In this document: positions 9,623 to 18,424 of the stretch, one piece after another
Layout of the letters: each line of letters opens with the position of its first letter
How positions within the stretch are numbered: position 1 is the stretch's first letter
DNA from: Undibacterium sp. Jales W-56
Lineage (GTDB): Bacteria; Pseudomonadota; Gammaproteobacteria; Burkholderiales; Burkholderiaceae_D
Assembly (NCBI RefSeq): GCF_025548535.1
Contig: NZ_JAJLQW010000005.1
Coordinates: 248,001 to 312,000 of the forward strand
Length of the DNA stretch: 64,000 nt
Direction: 5' to 3'
Notes under the pieces: model-generated
The model's input: the letters and a program-made list of their open reading frames with translations, nothing else
What the model was told of the DNA's origin: nothing
Database searches by the model: none
Position numbers and translations under genes: made by a program

Positions 9623-9733
9623 ATGAAAATGAATAAGGGCAAAAAACCAAACAATCTCAGAACGGCATTGATTTTGTTCTCTGTTGCCTTGGTGTTTTTT
9701 ATTGGTGTATTCGTCAAGCAAACCTTGCGCTGA
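9623..9733 (+). CDS. Small single-helix cytochrome oxidase assembly protein
   Basis: A 36-residue ORF between ctaD and ctaG: a basic start (MKMNKGKKPNNLR), one membrane helix (about residues 14-30) and a short tail ending at TGA 9731-9733. Burkholderiales encode a tiny membrane protein at this exact place, annotated as a cytochrome oxidase small assembly protein. I rest the call on position, size and topology. The gene ends 10 bases before the ctaG start. The ribosome binding site is weak, so coupling to its neighbours is likely. Confidence 0.75.
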   Translation: MKMNKGKKPNNLRTALILFSVALVFFIGVFVKQTLR

Positions 9734-9743
9734 GGCACGGGGT

Positions 9744-10322
9744 ATGTCGGATGAATTAGACCAAGCGAAGTTTGGTAAGAATAAACTCAACGCCACCATG
9801 TTGGGTAAGCTGTTGGTGATTGCTGTTCTGATGTTTGGCTTTGGTTATGCTTTGGTGCCTATCTATAAGCAGATCTGTGAGTTGACTGGGGTAAATATCC
9901 TGACGCCGAAAGACATTTCGGCGAAAGAAATTTCAAACTCGCAAATTGATCGCTCGCGAGAGGTGACTATCGAATTCGATGCGAATACTCAGGGACCTTG
10001 GCGTTTTCGTCCTACGGTATCGAGCATGAAGGTCCATCCTGGCGAAATGGCGCAAGTTGTATATGAGGTAGTGAACAAGCAGTCCTACAAAATGGATGCT
10101 CAAGCTATACCCAGTTACGCACCGCAGCAGGCCTCTGCCTATTTCAAAAAAATGGAATGTTTTTGTTTTAAGCAGCAGACCCTGGAGGCGAATGAAGCCA
10201 GACAAATGCCGGTGGTGTTTTATATCGATCCGGCATTACCTAAAGATGTGAAGACCATCACCTTGTCTTACACATTTTTTGAAGTCGGCGGAAAGCCCAA
10301 AGCGGTTGATAAAGGCGCATGA
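9744..10322 (+). CDS. ctaG: Cytochrome c oxidase assembly protein CtaG (Cox11)
   Basis: A 192-residue copper chaperone that delivers copper to the CuB site of subunit I. One N-terminal membrane helix (LLVIAVLMFGFGYALVPIY) is followed by a periplasmic Ig-like domain with the copper-binding ECFCFKQQTL (a CFCF motif). The start MSDELDQAK at 9744 gives normal family length; the frame is open further upstream to 9684, but that would overlap the small upstream gene. The stop is followed one base later by the next ATG, showing tight operon packing. Confidence 0.95.
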   Translation: MSDELDQAKFGKNKLNATMLGKLLVIAVLMFGFGYALVPIYKQICELTGVNILTPKDISAKEISNSQIDRSREVTIEFDANTQGPWRFRPTVSSMKVHPGEMAQVVYEVVNKQSYKMDAQAIPSYAPQQASAYFKKMECFCFKQQTLEANEARQMPVVFYIDPALPKDVKTITLSYTFFEVGGKPKAVDKGA

Positions 10323-10323
10323 G

Positions 10324-10539
10324 ATGGATGATTTGAAATCGGCGAGCAAACGTAAGGCTTCTTTTTTTGCCACGATGAAAGCCGTATTCTGGTCTTTTTT
10401 AGGAATACGTAAAAAGAACGATTATGAGCAGGATGCGGCACAGTTAAATCCAGTTCACGTAATCATGGCAGGCATTTTTGGTGCGCTGATTTTTATTGCG
10501 ATCTTGGTATTTATCGTAAAAGCTGTGGTGGCAAAGTAA
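10324..10539 (+). CDS. DUF2970 small membrane protein
   Basis: A 71-residue protein with a cytoplasmic N-terminus and one clear C-terminal membrane helix (VIMAGIFGALIFIAILVFIVKAVV). DUF2970 proteins occur in betaproteobacterial oxidase clusters between ctaG and ctaE, as here. The start at 10324 is one base after the ctaG stop. The function is unknown; a role in oxidase assembly or stability is inferred from position. Confidence 0.8.
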   Translation: MDDLKSASKRKASFFATMKAVFWSFLGIRKKNDYEQDAAQLNPVHVIMAGIFGALIFIAILVFIVKAVVAK

Positions 10540-10590
10540 GCGACAAATCAAGTAATACTTCAAGTTTAAAAATTGTATCGGGAGATGGAA

Positions 10591-11451
10591 ATGAGTTCTC
10601 AAAACGCTAATGCACCGTACTACTTTGTACCTGGCCCATCGCAATGGCCAGTGCTGGGTGGCGCGAGTTTGTTATTGACTATGATCGGTGCATCGGCATG
10701 GGTCAATGGTGTTACTTGGGGTGTTTACCTCAATTTGGCAGGTATTTTTCTGACTTTGGTTGTTTTATACAACTGGTTTGGCGACGCGATTGCTGAATCT
10801 GAGGGCGGTAAATACAGCGCACGTATCGACGTGTCTTATCGTTGGAGCATGAGCTGGTTCATTTTCTCGGAAGTGATGTTCTTCGGCGCGTTCTTCGGCG
10901 CTTTGTTTTATGCACGTAGTATTTCCATGCCTTGGCTGGCTGATCTCGACCATAAAGTGCTATGGCCAGATTTCGCTGCTCAGTGGGGTAATGCCGGACC
11001 AGCGGGGACGGTTGAAGCGTTTAAGACGATGGGGCCGTTTCCTATTCCTACCATCAACACGGCTTTACTGTTGACTTCTGGCCTTACCCTGACGATTGCA
11101 CATCATGCATTGCGTGAAGGCCATCGCGCCAAAACAGCATTCTGGTTATTCGCTACCGTCTTGTTGGGCGCAGTGTTCATGGGTTTCCAGGCATACGAAT
11201 ACATGCATGCATACAGCGAATTGAACCTGAAACTGACATCCGGCATCTACGGTTCTACTTTCTTTATGTTGACCGGCTTCCATGGTTTCCATGTGACGAT
11301 GGGGGCAATTATGTTATCCGTTGTCTTGTATCGTGTCATGAAGGGACACTTCACGCCTGAACATCATTTCGCTTTTGAAGGCGCAGCATGGTATTGGCAC
11401 TTTGTTGACGTGGTCTGGCTTGGTTTGTATGTCGTAGTGTATTGGTTATAA
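10591..11451 (+). CDS. ctaE: Cytochrome c oxidase subunit III
   Basis: A 286-residue membrane subunit with seven predicted helices, including the typical WFIFSEVMFFGAFFGALFY and GFHGFHVTMGAIML segments and a C-terminal HFVDVVWLGLYVVVYW. It stabilises subunit I and the proton channels. The ATG at 10591 follows GGGAGATGGAA, a good ribosome binding site; an in-frame ATG six codons upstream is less likely. The terminator at 11475-11502 ends this part of the cluster. Confidence 0.96.
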   Translation: MSSQNANAPYYFVPGPSQWPVLGGASLLLTMIGASAWVNGVTWGVYLNLAGIFLTLVVLYNWFGDAIAESEGGKYSARIDVSYRWSMSWFIFSEVMFFGAFFGALFYARSISMPWLADLDHKVLWPDFAAQWGNAGPAGTVEAFKTMGPFPIPTINTALLLTSGLTLTIAHHALREGHRAKTAFWLFATVLLGAVFMGFQAYEYMHAYSELNLKLTSGIYGSTFFMLTGFHGFHVTMGAIMLSVVLYRVMKGHFTPEHHFAFEGAAWYWHFVDVVWLGLYVVVYWL

Positions 11452-11474
11452 GCGATACACTCAAAAGACATAAT

Positions 11475-11502
11475 AAAAAAGCCGCACACTGTGCGGCTTT
11501 TT
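11475..11502 (+). terminator. Rho-independent terminator after ctaE
   Basis: The stem GCCGCAC/GTGCGGC has a 3-base loop and is flanked by A and T runs, so it may act in both directions. It separates ctaE from the convergent DUF2909 gene. Confidence 0.9.
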
Positions 11503-11524
11503 GTTAAGCGGAGTCGCTGATTGT

Positions 11525-11725
11525 TTACCTGATGCCGGTCGGCTGAATGAAGCCAAAATGGTTTGCCAGTAAGATCAGGATAAACAGGCTGATCGAAAAG
11601 CCGACCCGATATGCCAACGCTTTGACTGTGCGATTGCTGCGACCCTTGTCTTTCATGAGGTAAACCAATGCAGATCCCATGCTAAAGATAATCAGGAAAA
11701 ATGCGATTGCTACAAGGATTTTCAT
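11525..11725 (-). CDS. DUF2909 twin-transmembrane protein
   Basis: A 66-residue protein with two membrane helices (about residues 3-22 and 42-60) joined by a basic loop (MKDKGRSNRTVKALAYR). DUF2909 proteins are found in betaproteobacterial oxidase loci next to SURF1, as here, where this gene is divergent from SURF1. The function is unknown. It is the only gene of this cluster on the minus strand. Confidence 0.8.
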   Translation of the reverse strand: MKILVAIAFFLIIFSMGSALVYLMKDKGRSNRTVKALAYRVGFSISLFILILLANHFGFIQPTGIR

Positions 11726-11758
11726 GCTGTTCTACCTAACCGTAAAACCTCTATTGTA

Positions 11759-12472
11759 ATGCCTAATAAGTTTCGTTTTCGCTGGATTCCTTTACTGATC
11801 ACCTTGTTGCTCTGCGCGCTTGGTATCAGCCTGGGACAATGGCAAAGTCGCAGAGCGCAGGAAAAAGAAGCCATCGCTCAGGCCATGCAGGAGCGGACTA
11901 AATTACCACCCTTGTCTGCGCAAGATGCATTGTCGTCCCGCGCGTCGGTGTATAGGCGTATTCGTTTAACGGGGCATTTTGTTGCGGAATGGCCACTCTA
12001 TCTGGATAACCGTCCGTTAAAAGGGGTGGCAGGATTTTATGTTGTTATGCCGTTTAAGATGGAGGGGACGGATCAGGTCATTCTGGTCGGCAGAGGTTGG
12101 CAGGCACGCGATGCGCATGATAGAACGCGTATGCCAGCACTCATCACGCCGCCGGGCCTGGTGCAGATCGAGGGGCAGTTACATGAGAATTTGGGCCATG
12201 TGATGCAATTGGGGCAGGCTGAAATAGTCAGGCCCGGTGCCGTGCTCCAAAACTTGAATCCAGCCGACTTAGCAAAACAGACAGGATGGAAATTGCTTCC
12301 TCTGATGGTTGAACAAAGTTCCGGTCCGGCTGATGGATTAACGCGGGATTGGCCGCTGCCATCGGATGGCGCGGATAAACATAGAGCCTATGCGTTTCAA
12401 TGGTATGCCTTGTCGTTGATGGCAATTATATTTTTTGTAGTTACAGGATATCGTCGTGGAAAAACCGAATAA
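11759..12472 (+). CDS. SURF1 family oxidase assembly protein
   Basis: A 237-residue SURF1-like protein, required for efficient insertion of haem a into subunit I. N-terminal helix (RWIPLLITLLLCALGISLGQWQ, ending in the family GxWQ pattern), a periplasmic domain with YLDNRPLKGVAGFYVVMPF, and a C-terminal helix (YALSLMAIIFFVVTGYR) after HRAYAFQWY. Two helices at the ends are usual for the family. Its 3' end overlaps the next gene by 17 bases. Confidence 0.93.
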   Translation: MPNKFRFRWIPLLITLLLCALGISLGQWQSRRAQEKEAIAQAMQERTKLPPLSAQDALSSRASVYRRIRLTGHFVAEWPLYLDNRPLKGVAGFYVVMPFKMEGTDQVILVGRGWQARDAHDRTRMPALITPPGLVQIEGQLHENLGHVMQLGQAEIVRPGAVLQNLNPADLAKQTGWKLLPLMVEQSSGPADGLTRDWPLPSDGADKHRAYAFQWYALSLMAIIFFVVTGYRRGKTE

Positions 12473-13046
12473 TACGCATGCAGGTCGCTGGAAACTTTTA
12501 TTGGTTCTGGCTGTGTGTGCCGCACCTATGCTGCTCTCCTATTTGTTTTATTTTGTGATTAAGCCGGAAGGCAGAACCAATTATGGCGTCATTCTGGACC
12601 CGCGCTCCTACCCTATGCCTAAGCTGGATGCGCGTTTGTTGGGGGGCGAGCCCAAAGAGCTGGACGCCTATCATGGTAAGTGGATCATGCTGCAAGCCGA
12701 CAGCGGCGACTGCGCTGAAGCGTGTAAGAAAAAGCTGTATGACATGCGGCAGTTACGCCTGATTCAGGGCAAAGAAATGGAGCGCATAGAGCGTGTCTGG
12801 CTGATTACCGACGACAAGCCGGTGGATACCGTTTTAATCCGTGAGTATGATGGCACCCGCATGTTGACAGTGAACGTCGACAAGCTTAAATCCTGGCTGC
12901 CAAGCGACAGCAATACCAGCATCAGTGATCACATCTACATGATTGACCCTTTAGGTAATTTGATGATGCGCTTTCCCAAAGATGCGGACCCGAATAGGAT
13001 TAAGAAAGACATCGCTAAGTTGCTGAAGGCATCTGCAATAGGCTAA
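12456..13046 (+). CDS. SCO-like membrane-anchored protein of the oxidase cluster
   Basis: A 196-residue protein starting with GTG inside the end of the SURF1 gene. One N-terminal helix (about residues 13-34) precedes a domain that resembles a thioredoxin fold: WIMLQADSGDCAEACKKKLYDMRQL has a Cys-x3-Cys in the place of the SCO copper motif CxxxC, and later VWLITDDKP and DHIYMIDPLGNLMMRF match SCO strands. It is normally annotated as hypothetical. Copper delivery or thiol reduction at CuA is inferred; I do not see the distal SCO His. Confidence 0.7.
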   Translation: MEKPNNTHAGRWKLLLVLAVCAAPMLLSYLFYFVIKPEGRTNYGVILDPRSYPMPKLDARLLGGEPKELDAYHGKWIMLQADSGDCAEACKKKLYDMRQLRLIQGKEMERIERVWLITDDKPVDTVLIREYDGTRMLTVNVDKLKSWLPSDSNTSISDHIYMIDPLGNLMMRFPKDADPNRIKKDIAKLLKASAIG

Positions 13047-13048
13047 TT

Positions 13049-14137
13049 ATGTGGATGCAAATTGCCATTACTGCGCTGATTCTCGCGACGATCCCACTCA
13101 GTCTGGTCTGGTTTTCAAAAGGCCAGAGTAAATATCACAAGCTGATATCGGTCAGCTTGTTCCTGACCTTTGACCTGATCATGTTCGGTGCATTTACCCG
13201 GCTGACCGACTCAGGCTTGGGTTGCCCGGACTGGCCCGGTTGTTACGGCGAAGCGAATCCGTTTCAGGCGCACCATGCGATCAGTGCCGCGCAGGCGTTG
13301 ATGCCGACCGGGCCGGTTACCTTGTCAAAAGCGTGGATAGAAATGATTCACCGCTATCTGGCAATGAGTGTGGGCCTCTTGATCGTCACACAAATGGCGT
13401 ATGCCTGGTGGCGACGGAAGGACTTGTTGACTTCAGCGTGGTTGCCGACCGGGATATTTTTTCTGGTGTGTGTGCAAGGCGCTTTTGGCGCCTGGACCGT
13501 GACCTTAAAATTGCAGCCGGTGATTGTGACTACCCATCTTTTACTCGGCATGGCCTTGCTGGCAATCCAGGCCTGGTCACTGGCGAGCCAGAGTCACACA
13601 CAGTCGTTAACGAGCATAGCGAAATCAGAACCTGATTCACTAATCATTTTGGCGACCGTGGCGCTGATATTATTGACGCTGCAAATCGCGCTCGGCGGTT
13701 GGGTGAGTACCAACTATGCGGCCCTGGCTTGCCAGGATTATCCTTTGTGCCATGGCATGCTGATTCCCGAGATGGATTTTGAACATGGTTTTAGCTTGTG
13801 GCGGCAATTAGGTCAGAAGGCGGATGGATCGTATTTGCCGTTTTCAGCTTTGGTTGCCATCCATTGGGTGCACAGGAGCTTCGCCTGGCTGGTGATTATT
13901 GCGGTCGCTGTAACGGCTTATCTGGCGCGTAAAAAAGCGCATGTAGCGGCGTTGGGAAACTACCTGCTCATCGTCATCGGGTTGCAATTTTTGTCCGGCG
14001 TATCGACAGTATTCTTCTCCTGGCCCTTATTCATTGCCGTCTTGCATAATGGCGGCGCTGCCTTACTCGTGCTCCTATTGAGCATGTTAAACTACCGCCT
14101 TAGACACGCGGTAAGTGCCTCGGTAACAACTGAGTAG
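13049..14137 (+). CDS. ctaA: Haem A synthase (COX15/CtaA)
   Basis: A 362-residue membrane protein with about eight helices that oxidises the C8 methyl of haem O to make haem A. The family segments are GAFTRLTDSGLGCPDWPGCYG, EMIHRYLA (haem His), TTHLLLGMALL, and a second half with GGWVSTNYAALACQDYPLCHG and HWVHRSFAW. It follows the SCO-like gene with a 2-base gap and precedes ctaB, so haem modification and oxidase assembly are cotranscribed. Confidence 0.95.
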   Translation: MWMQIAITALILATIPLSLVWFSKGQSKYHKLISVSLFLTFDLIMFGAFTRLTDSGLGCPDWPGCYGEANPFQAHHAISAAQALMPTGPVTLSKAWIEMIHRYLAMSVGLLIVTQMAYAWWRRKDLLTSAWLPTGIFFLVCVQGAFGAWTVTLKLQPVIVTTHLLLGMALLAIQAWSLASQSHTQSLTSIAKSEPDSLIILATVALILLTLQIALGGWVSTNYAALACQDYPLCHGMLIPEMDFEHGFSLWRQLGQKADGSYLPFSALVAIHWVHRSFAWLVIIAVAVTAYLARKKAHVAALGNYLLIVIGLQFLSGVSTVFFSWPLFIAVLHNGGAALLVLLLSMLNYRLRHAVSASVTTE

Positions 14138-14164
14138 CGCCGGTCCTTCCCCCTCAGATTTTCT

Positions 14165-15049
14165 ATGACATCACTTAGCATCTCATCCAGTCGTATGGCT
14201 CAGTATTGGGCGTTGACGAAACCTCGCGTCACGCAATTAGCCGTATTTTGTGCAGTGATAGGGATGTTCCTGGCCACGCCAGACTTGCCGGATTGGCGAA
14301 TCGTCGTCGCTGCCACGATAGGCATCTGGCTGCTGGCAGGCGCCGCATTTGCTGTGAATTGCCTGGTTGAGCGTGAAATCGATGCGCGTATGGCGAGGAC
14401 CGCAAGACGCGCATCTGCCCAAGGTGAAATCCATCCTGCGCAGATTTTAATTTTTTCCGGTGTTATCGGCGGCCTCGGCATGTGGGTGCTTTACACCATG
14501 GTTAATCCCCTGACGATGTGGCTGACCTTGATTACTTTTGTCGGCTATGCGGTCATTTATACGATTATTCTGAAACCGGCAACGCCGCAAAATATCGTGA
14601 TTGGCGGTTTATCCGGCGCCATGCCGCCTGCGCTTGGCTGGGCAGCCATTGCGAACGATGTACCGATGCAAGCCTGGTTGCTGGTATTGATTATTTTCAT
14701 CTGGACCCCGCCGCATTTCTGGGCGCTGGCGATGTACCGGCGCGATGATTACGCTAAATCCGGCTTGCCTATGCTGCCGATCACGCATGGCCCAGAGCTC
14801 ACCCGTTTGCATATCTGGCTGTACACCATTGCCCTGTTTGCGACCACCATGCTGCCTTATGCAGTGCATATGAGCGGATTGATTTATCTGGTCAGCGCAG
14901 TCATTCTTGGCCTGATTTTCTTATGGTATGCGTGGCGCATTTATCGTCGCTACGATGATGTTCTCGCTCGCAAGACATTTGCTTTTTCCATTATTTATTT
15001 GTCCTTGCTGTTTGCCGCTTTGCTGGTCGATCACTATATTAAATTATGA
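14165..15049 (+). CDS. ctaB: Protohaem IX farnesyltransferase (haem O synthase)
   Basis: A 294-residue UbiA-superfamily prenyltransferase that adds farnesyl to haem B, giving haem O for CtaA. The prenyl-diphosphate-binding region [18 protein letters not shown] and the second motif [15 protein letters not shown] are visible among about nine membrane helices. Its stop overlaps the ATG of the SCO gene (ATGA), which indicates coupled translation. Confidence 0.96.
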   Translation: MTSLSISSSRMAQYWALTKPRVTQLAVFCAVIGMFLATPDLPDWRIVVAATIGIWLLAGAAFAVNCLVEREIDARMARTARRASAQGEIHPAQILIFSGVIGGLGMWVLYTMVNPLTMWLTLITFVGYAVIYTIILKPATPQNIVIGGLSGAMPPALGWAAIANDVPMQAWLLVLIIFIWTPPHFWALAMYRRDDYAKSGLPMLPITHGPELTRLHIWLYTIALFATTMLPYAVHMSGLIYLVSAVILGLIFLWYAWRIYRRYDDVLARKTFAFSIIYLSLLFAALLVDHYIKL

Positions 15050-15627
15050 CTAAACTAATCCGTTTGGCGGGCGTGTTGCTGATATTGTGTCTGACCGCAT
15101 GCAGCAAACCTTCGCCGCAGTTTAATAATACAGATCTGACCGGCCTCGACTACGCCAAAGATTTCGCCCTGACAGACCACAATGGCCAGCCACGCCGCTT
15201 GGCCGATTTTAAGGGTAAAGCCGTGGTTATTTTCTTCGGATACACGCAATGCCCCGACGTTTGCCCTACCACCATGGCTGAGATGGCTGCGGTCATGAAG
15301 CAGTTAGGCAGTCTGTCAGAGAAGGTGCAAGTCTTGTTTGTGACAGTCGACCCTGAGCGCGACACGCAAGCCTTGTTAGCCGCTTACGTCCCTAATTTTG
15401 ATAAGAGGTTTTTAGGGCTGTACGGTGATGCTGCTGCTACTGCCAAAGTCGCCAGGGACTTTAAAGTTTATTACCAAAAAATTCCGGGCAAAACCGCGAC
15501 CTCGTACACGATGGATCATACCGCCGGTAGCTATGTATTCGACCCGGAGGGCCGGATACGCTTGTTTCTGCGCCATGGACAGGGGGCGGAACCGATTGCC
15601 CATGACCTGAAATTGCTGTTGCAATAA
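15046..15627 (+). CDS. SCO1/SenC family copper-delivery lipoprotein
   Basis: A 193-residue thioredoxin-fold protein that helps assemble the CuA centre of subunit II. An N-terminal lipobox ([12 protein letters not shown]) predicts a lipoprotein. The copper motif is in [18 protein letters not shown] (CxxxC), with the distal His in [21 protein letters not shown]. It is the last gene of the oxidase cluster and ends convergently with rpoH. Confidence 0.93.
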   Translation: MTKLIRLAGVLLILCLTACSKPSPQFNNTDLTGLDYAKDFALTDHNGQPRRLADFKGKAVVIFFGYTQCPDVCPTTMAEMAAVMKQLGSLSEKVQVLFVTVDPERDTQALLAAYVPNFDKRFLGLYGDAAATAKVARDFKVYYQKIPGKTATSYTMDHTAGSYVFDPEGRIRLFLRHGQGAEPIAHDLKLLLQ

Positions 15628-15650
15628 AAAAAGCACTCCGAGGAGTGCTT
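15626..15650 (-). terminator. Convergent terminator between sco and rpoH
   Basis: The stem AAGCACTC/GAGTGCTT has a CGAG loop. The minus strand has the better T tract, so it mainly serves rpoH; on the plus strand a weaker T-rich tail follows. Confidence 0.8.
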
Positions 15651-15674
15651 CTTGTTTGAGCGAATGATGACTTA

Positions 15675-16571
15675 TCAGGTGAAATTGGCTAAAGCGCCTT
15701 TCATTTTCTTCAAGGCAGCGCTCTCGATTTGGCGGATGCGTTCGGCAGAAACGCCGTACTCATCAGCAAGCTCGTGCAATGTAGAACCAGAGCCATCGTC
15801 GTTTTTTAACCAGCGTGATTCAACGATATGGCGTGAGCGCGCATCCAGTTTGGATAAAGCCGTTTCCAGGCCTTCGCTTTGCAAGCGATCGCGTTGCCGT
15901 GCTTCCAGCACACGGGTCGGTTCTTCCGTCTCGGTTTTCAGATAAGCGATAGGAGCAAACTTGTCGTCATCATCGTCGGTCGGCGCGTCCAGAGCGATAT
16001 CTCTGCCGGATAAGCGCATTTCCATTTCGATGACTTCTTCGCGTTTGACATCCAAGGTTTTAGCCAATGCATCGACTTGCTTCGGCGACATTGAATCCAA
16101 ACCTTCTTTATGGCTGCGCAGATTGAAAAACAATTTGCGTTGCGCCTTGGTTGTCGCGACTTTGACCAGGCGCCAGTTTTTCAGAATGTACTCATGCATT
16201 TCCGCCTTGATCCAGTGCATCGCATAGGACACCAGCCGCACACCCTGGTCAGGATCGAAGCGCTTCACGGCTTTCATCAGGCCAATATTGCCTTCCTGAA
16301 TTAAATCGGCATGCGGCAAGCCATAGCCAAGGTAGCCGCGCGCGATAGATACCACCAGGCGTAAATGCGACATAACCAATTGCTGCGCAGCGTTCAAATC
16401 GTTATTTTGGATGAGCTTTCTTGCCAAATCGATCTCTTGCTCATGCGTGAGCATAGGCAAGCGGTTCACCGCTGAGATGTAGGCGTCAATATTGCCCAGA
16501 CTGCCGGTAAAACCTAAAGCGAGCGCTGTGCTATCCGAAGATGGCATCACAGATGTCGATGATTGATTCAT
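15675..16571 (-). CDS. rpoH: RNA polymerase sigma-32 (heat shock) factor RpoH
   Basis: A 298-residue sigma factor. Region 2 contains DLIQEGNIGLMKAVKRFDPDQGVRLVSYAMHWIKAEM. The RpoH box QRKLFFNLR, which separates sigma-32 from other sigma factors, follows, and region 4 ends with LHELADEYGVSAERIRQIESAALKKMK. The ATG at 16571 has a strong GGGAGGAAG site. The gene follows ftsX in the same direction, but a 229-base gap with a CIRCE operator gives it its own control. Confidence 0.97.
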   Translation of the reverse strand: MNQSSTSVMPSSDSTALALGFTGSLGNIDAYISAVNRLPMLTHEQEIDLARKLIQNNDLNAAQQLVMSHLRLVVSIARGYLGYGLPHADLIQEGNIGLMKAVKRFDPDQGVRLVSYAMHWIKAEMHEYILKNWRLVKVATTKAQRKLFFNLRSHKEGLDSMSPKQVDALAKTLDVKREEVIEMEMRLSGRDIALDAPTDDDDDKFAPIAYLKTETEEPTRVLEARQRDRLQSEGLETALSKLDARSRHIVESRWLKNDDGSGSTLHELADEYGVSAERIRQIESAALKKMKGALANFT

Positions 16572-16602
16572 TCTTCCTCCCTATTGCTGCCGATTTAGCC
16601 AC

Positions 16603-16630
16603 AAATTTGGGCTAAATCATCAATTTCAAG
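16603..16630 (-). promoter_or_regulatory. Possible sigma-32 promoter of rpoH
   Basis: On the minus strand CTTGAAA (16630-16624) is followed after 11 bases by GCCCAAATTT (16612-16603), close to the heat-shock promoter pattern CTTGAAA...CCCCATNT. It lies between the CIRCE element and the rpoH start. If used, it would give autoregulation. The -10 half is imperfect, so this is tentative. Confidence 0.35.
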
Positions 16631-16638
16631 TTCTTATC

Positions 16639-16665
16639 TTAGCACTCTCTTGAGTTGAGTGCTAA
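16639..16665. promoter_or_regulatory. CIRCE operator (HrcA binding site) upstream of rpoH
   Basis: Both arms match the consensus exactly: TTAGCACTC, 9 bases, GAGTGCTAA. CIRCE is bound by the repressor HrcA. Its place 68 bases upstream of rpoH means HrcA probably represses sigma-32 synthesis, an arrangement described for Betaproteobacteria. hrcA is not in the window. Confidence 0.95.
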
Positions 16666-16800
16666 TACTCCAAATTCATATGCTTAATATAGAAAAAATA
16701 TATTAAAAAATGATGGTTAATTTGAAACCGCTATGAATACTTAGAGAACTGTCTGATGAAAAAGTTTCGGATTATTTGATGATAGCGAATGAATTCCGAA

Positions 16801-17715
16801 TTAACTCAAACGTGACAATTGTCTTCTGACCGAGAGAAACGCACCACACAGGCCGAGTAATACACTAGTCGCCAGCAACAGCATGCTGGCAATCCATCCC
16901 AATGGCACCAAGTGGAATTCTGATGCGTACAATTTAGCGAATTCCGCGATGGCCTGATTGAGCGGGCGCAAGGACGCTGCAATTAAGCCCAGCGCTATTC
17001 CTCCGGCCAGCAATCCCAGCAGGGCGCCGGTGTAGTAATAAGGGCGATGTATAAAGCTGTTCGTCGCGCCCAATAAGCGCGCTATCGCGATTTCAGCCTG
17101 ATGCGAAATGACTTGCAGGCGGGTCGCATTGAAAATCACCACAATCACTACCACGCTCAGAGTGACTGCCAGAAATAACAGGGATAACTGCAACACTTGC
17201 ACCAGCGCTGCCAGCCGTTTTACCCAGGCTGAATCCACTTGCACGACATCGACTCCTGGCAAGCTTTTTAGCTGTTGGGTCAGGAACTCGACCCGGTGCG
17301 CATCCGAATTCGACAAGGATAAAATATAAGCGTCCGGCAGGGGATTGCCGCCCAGAGTGGAGAGCACTTCCGCCAGACTGGAAGTTTCTTCTAATGCAGC
17401 GAGCGCTTTGTCTTTGGTGACGAAATTCAGTTTTGCACTGATATTCGCGTCCTTGAGCAGTTTTTTGATCGATACCGACAGGGCCGTGGCATCTGATCTC
17501 GGCGTATCCGGGCTAAGAAAAATGCTGATCTCAGGTTCGATTGATAGCTGCGCAGAAACCGGACGAATATTCTCAATCAGCGTCAAACCCGCGATCGGCA
17601 AGGCCAGCGCAATCGCGACCACCAGCACATTGAATAAGAAATTGCCCGGGCTGGAGCGCAAATGGGATAAGGCGCTTTTAAGGGCAAACAGATGCTGACG
17701 GAACCAGATGGTCAT
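16801..17715 (-). CDS. ftsX: Cell division protein FtsX
   Basis: A 304-residue permease-like subunit of the FtsEX complex, which regulates septal peptidoglycan hydrolases at the divisome. N-terminal helix (residues about 24-46), a large periplasmic loop (about 50-170) and three C-terminal helices, with the FtsX-domain segment HQAEIAIARLLGATNSFIHRPYYYTGALLG. It starts 21 bases after the ftsE stop. The topology and length are normal. Confidence 0.95.
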   Translation of the reverse strand: MTIWFRQHLFALKSALSHLRSSPGNFLFNVLVVAIALALPIAGLTLIENIRPVSAQLSIEPEISIFLSPDTPRSDATALSVSIKKLLKDANISAKLNFVTKDKALAALEETSSLAEVLSTLGGNPLPDAYILSLSNSDAHRVEFLTQQLKSLPGVDVVQVDSAWVKRLAALVQVLQLSLLFLAVTLSVVVIVVIFNATRLQVISHQAEIAIARLLGATNSFIHRPYYYTGALLGLLAGGIALGLIAASLRPLNQAIAEFAKLYASEFHLVPLGWIASMLLLATSVLLGLCGAFLSVRRQLSRLS

Positions 17716-17736
17716 CGAATTTTCCTATTTTCCAGA

Positions 17737-18411
17737 CTATGCCGCGATGGAAGATTGCCAGGAGTCCGATAATTCTCCCCTGTTCAAATAAATAACGCGG
17801 CTGGCCTGATCCAGAAACTGCTCATCGTGACTGGATATAATGCAGGTCACTCCCGCACTTTGAAAGGCTTTTAGGGCGCTAATGACCTTGTTGGCGTTAT
17901 CACGATCGAGGAAAGCCGTAGGTTCGTCCGCCAGAATAATTTGCGGGCGATTGACGATAGCGCGGGCGATGGCAACCCGCTGCTGTTCGCCGCCGGAGAG
18001 CGCCAGCGGGAACGCCTCTGCCTTGTCAGCCAGATTTACTTTGTCGAGTGCGGTACGGGCGCGGGTTTCGGCTTCTGCCGCAGATGCGCCGGTCACAATC
18101 AGCGGTAGCATGACGTTTGCCAGCACGCTTCTATCCAGCAGCAAACCCTTGTCCTGCAAAATCAAACCGAGTTTGCGGCGTAAATAAGGCAGGCTGCCGG
18201 TCTTCAATTTGCTGATATCTTGTCCATTCACGCTGACGACTCCGCTGCTGGCGCGTTCAATCCCGGCGATCATTTTGAGCAGCGTAGATTTACCGGCTCC
18301 CGATGGCCCCGCAATGAAAATGAGTTCCCCGTCGTTGATCTTCAGCGACACATTGCGCAGCGCATAGCTACCATGCGGATATTGTTTGGAGACTTGCTGG
18401 AACTCTATCAT
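17737..18411 (-). CDS. ftsE: Cell division ATP-binding protein FtsE
   Basis: A 224-residue ABC ATPase. Walker [10 protein letters not shown], signature [15 protein letters not shown], Walker [10 protein letters not shown] and the switch His in [10 protein letters not shown] are all intact. It drives FtsX at the septum. It lies between ftsY (13-base gap) and ftsX. Confidence 0.96.
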   Translation of the reverse strand: MIEFQQVSKQYPHGSYALRNVSLKINDGELIFIAGPSGAGKSTLLKMIAGIERASSGVVSVNGQDISKLKTGSLPYLRRKLGLILQDKGLLLDRSVLANVMLPLIVTGASAAEAETRARTALDKVNLADKAEAFPLALSGGEQQRVAIARAIVNRPQIILADEPTAFLDRDNANKVISALKAFQSAGVTCIISSHDEQFLDQASRVIYLNRGELSDSWQSSIAA

Positions 18412-18424
18412 CGGCGTTGTCCTT

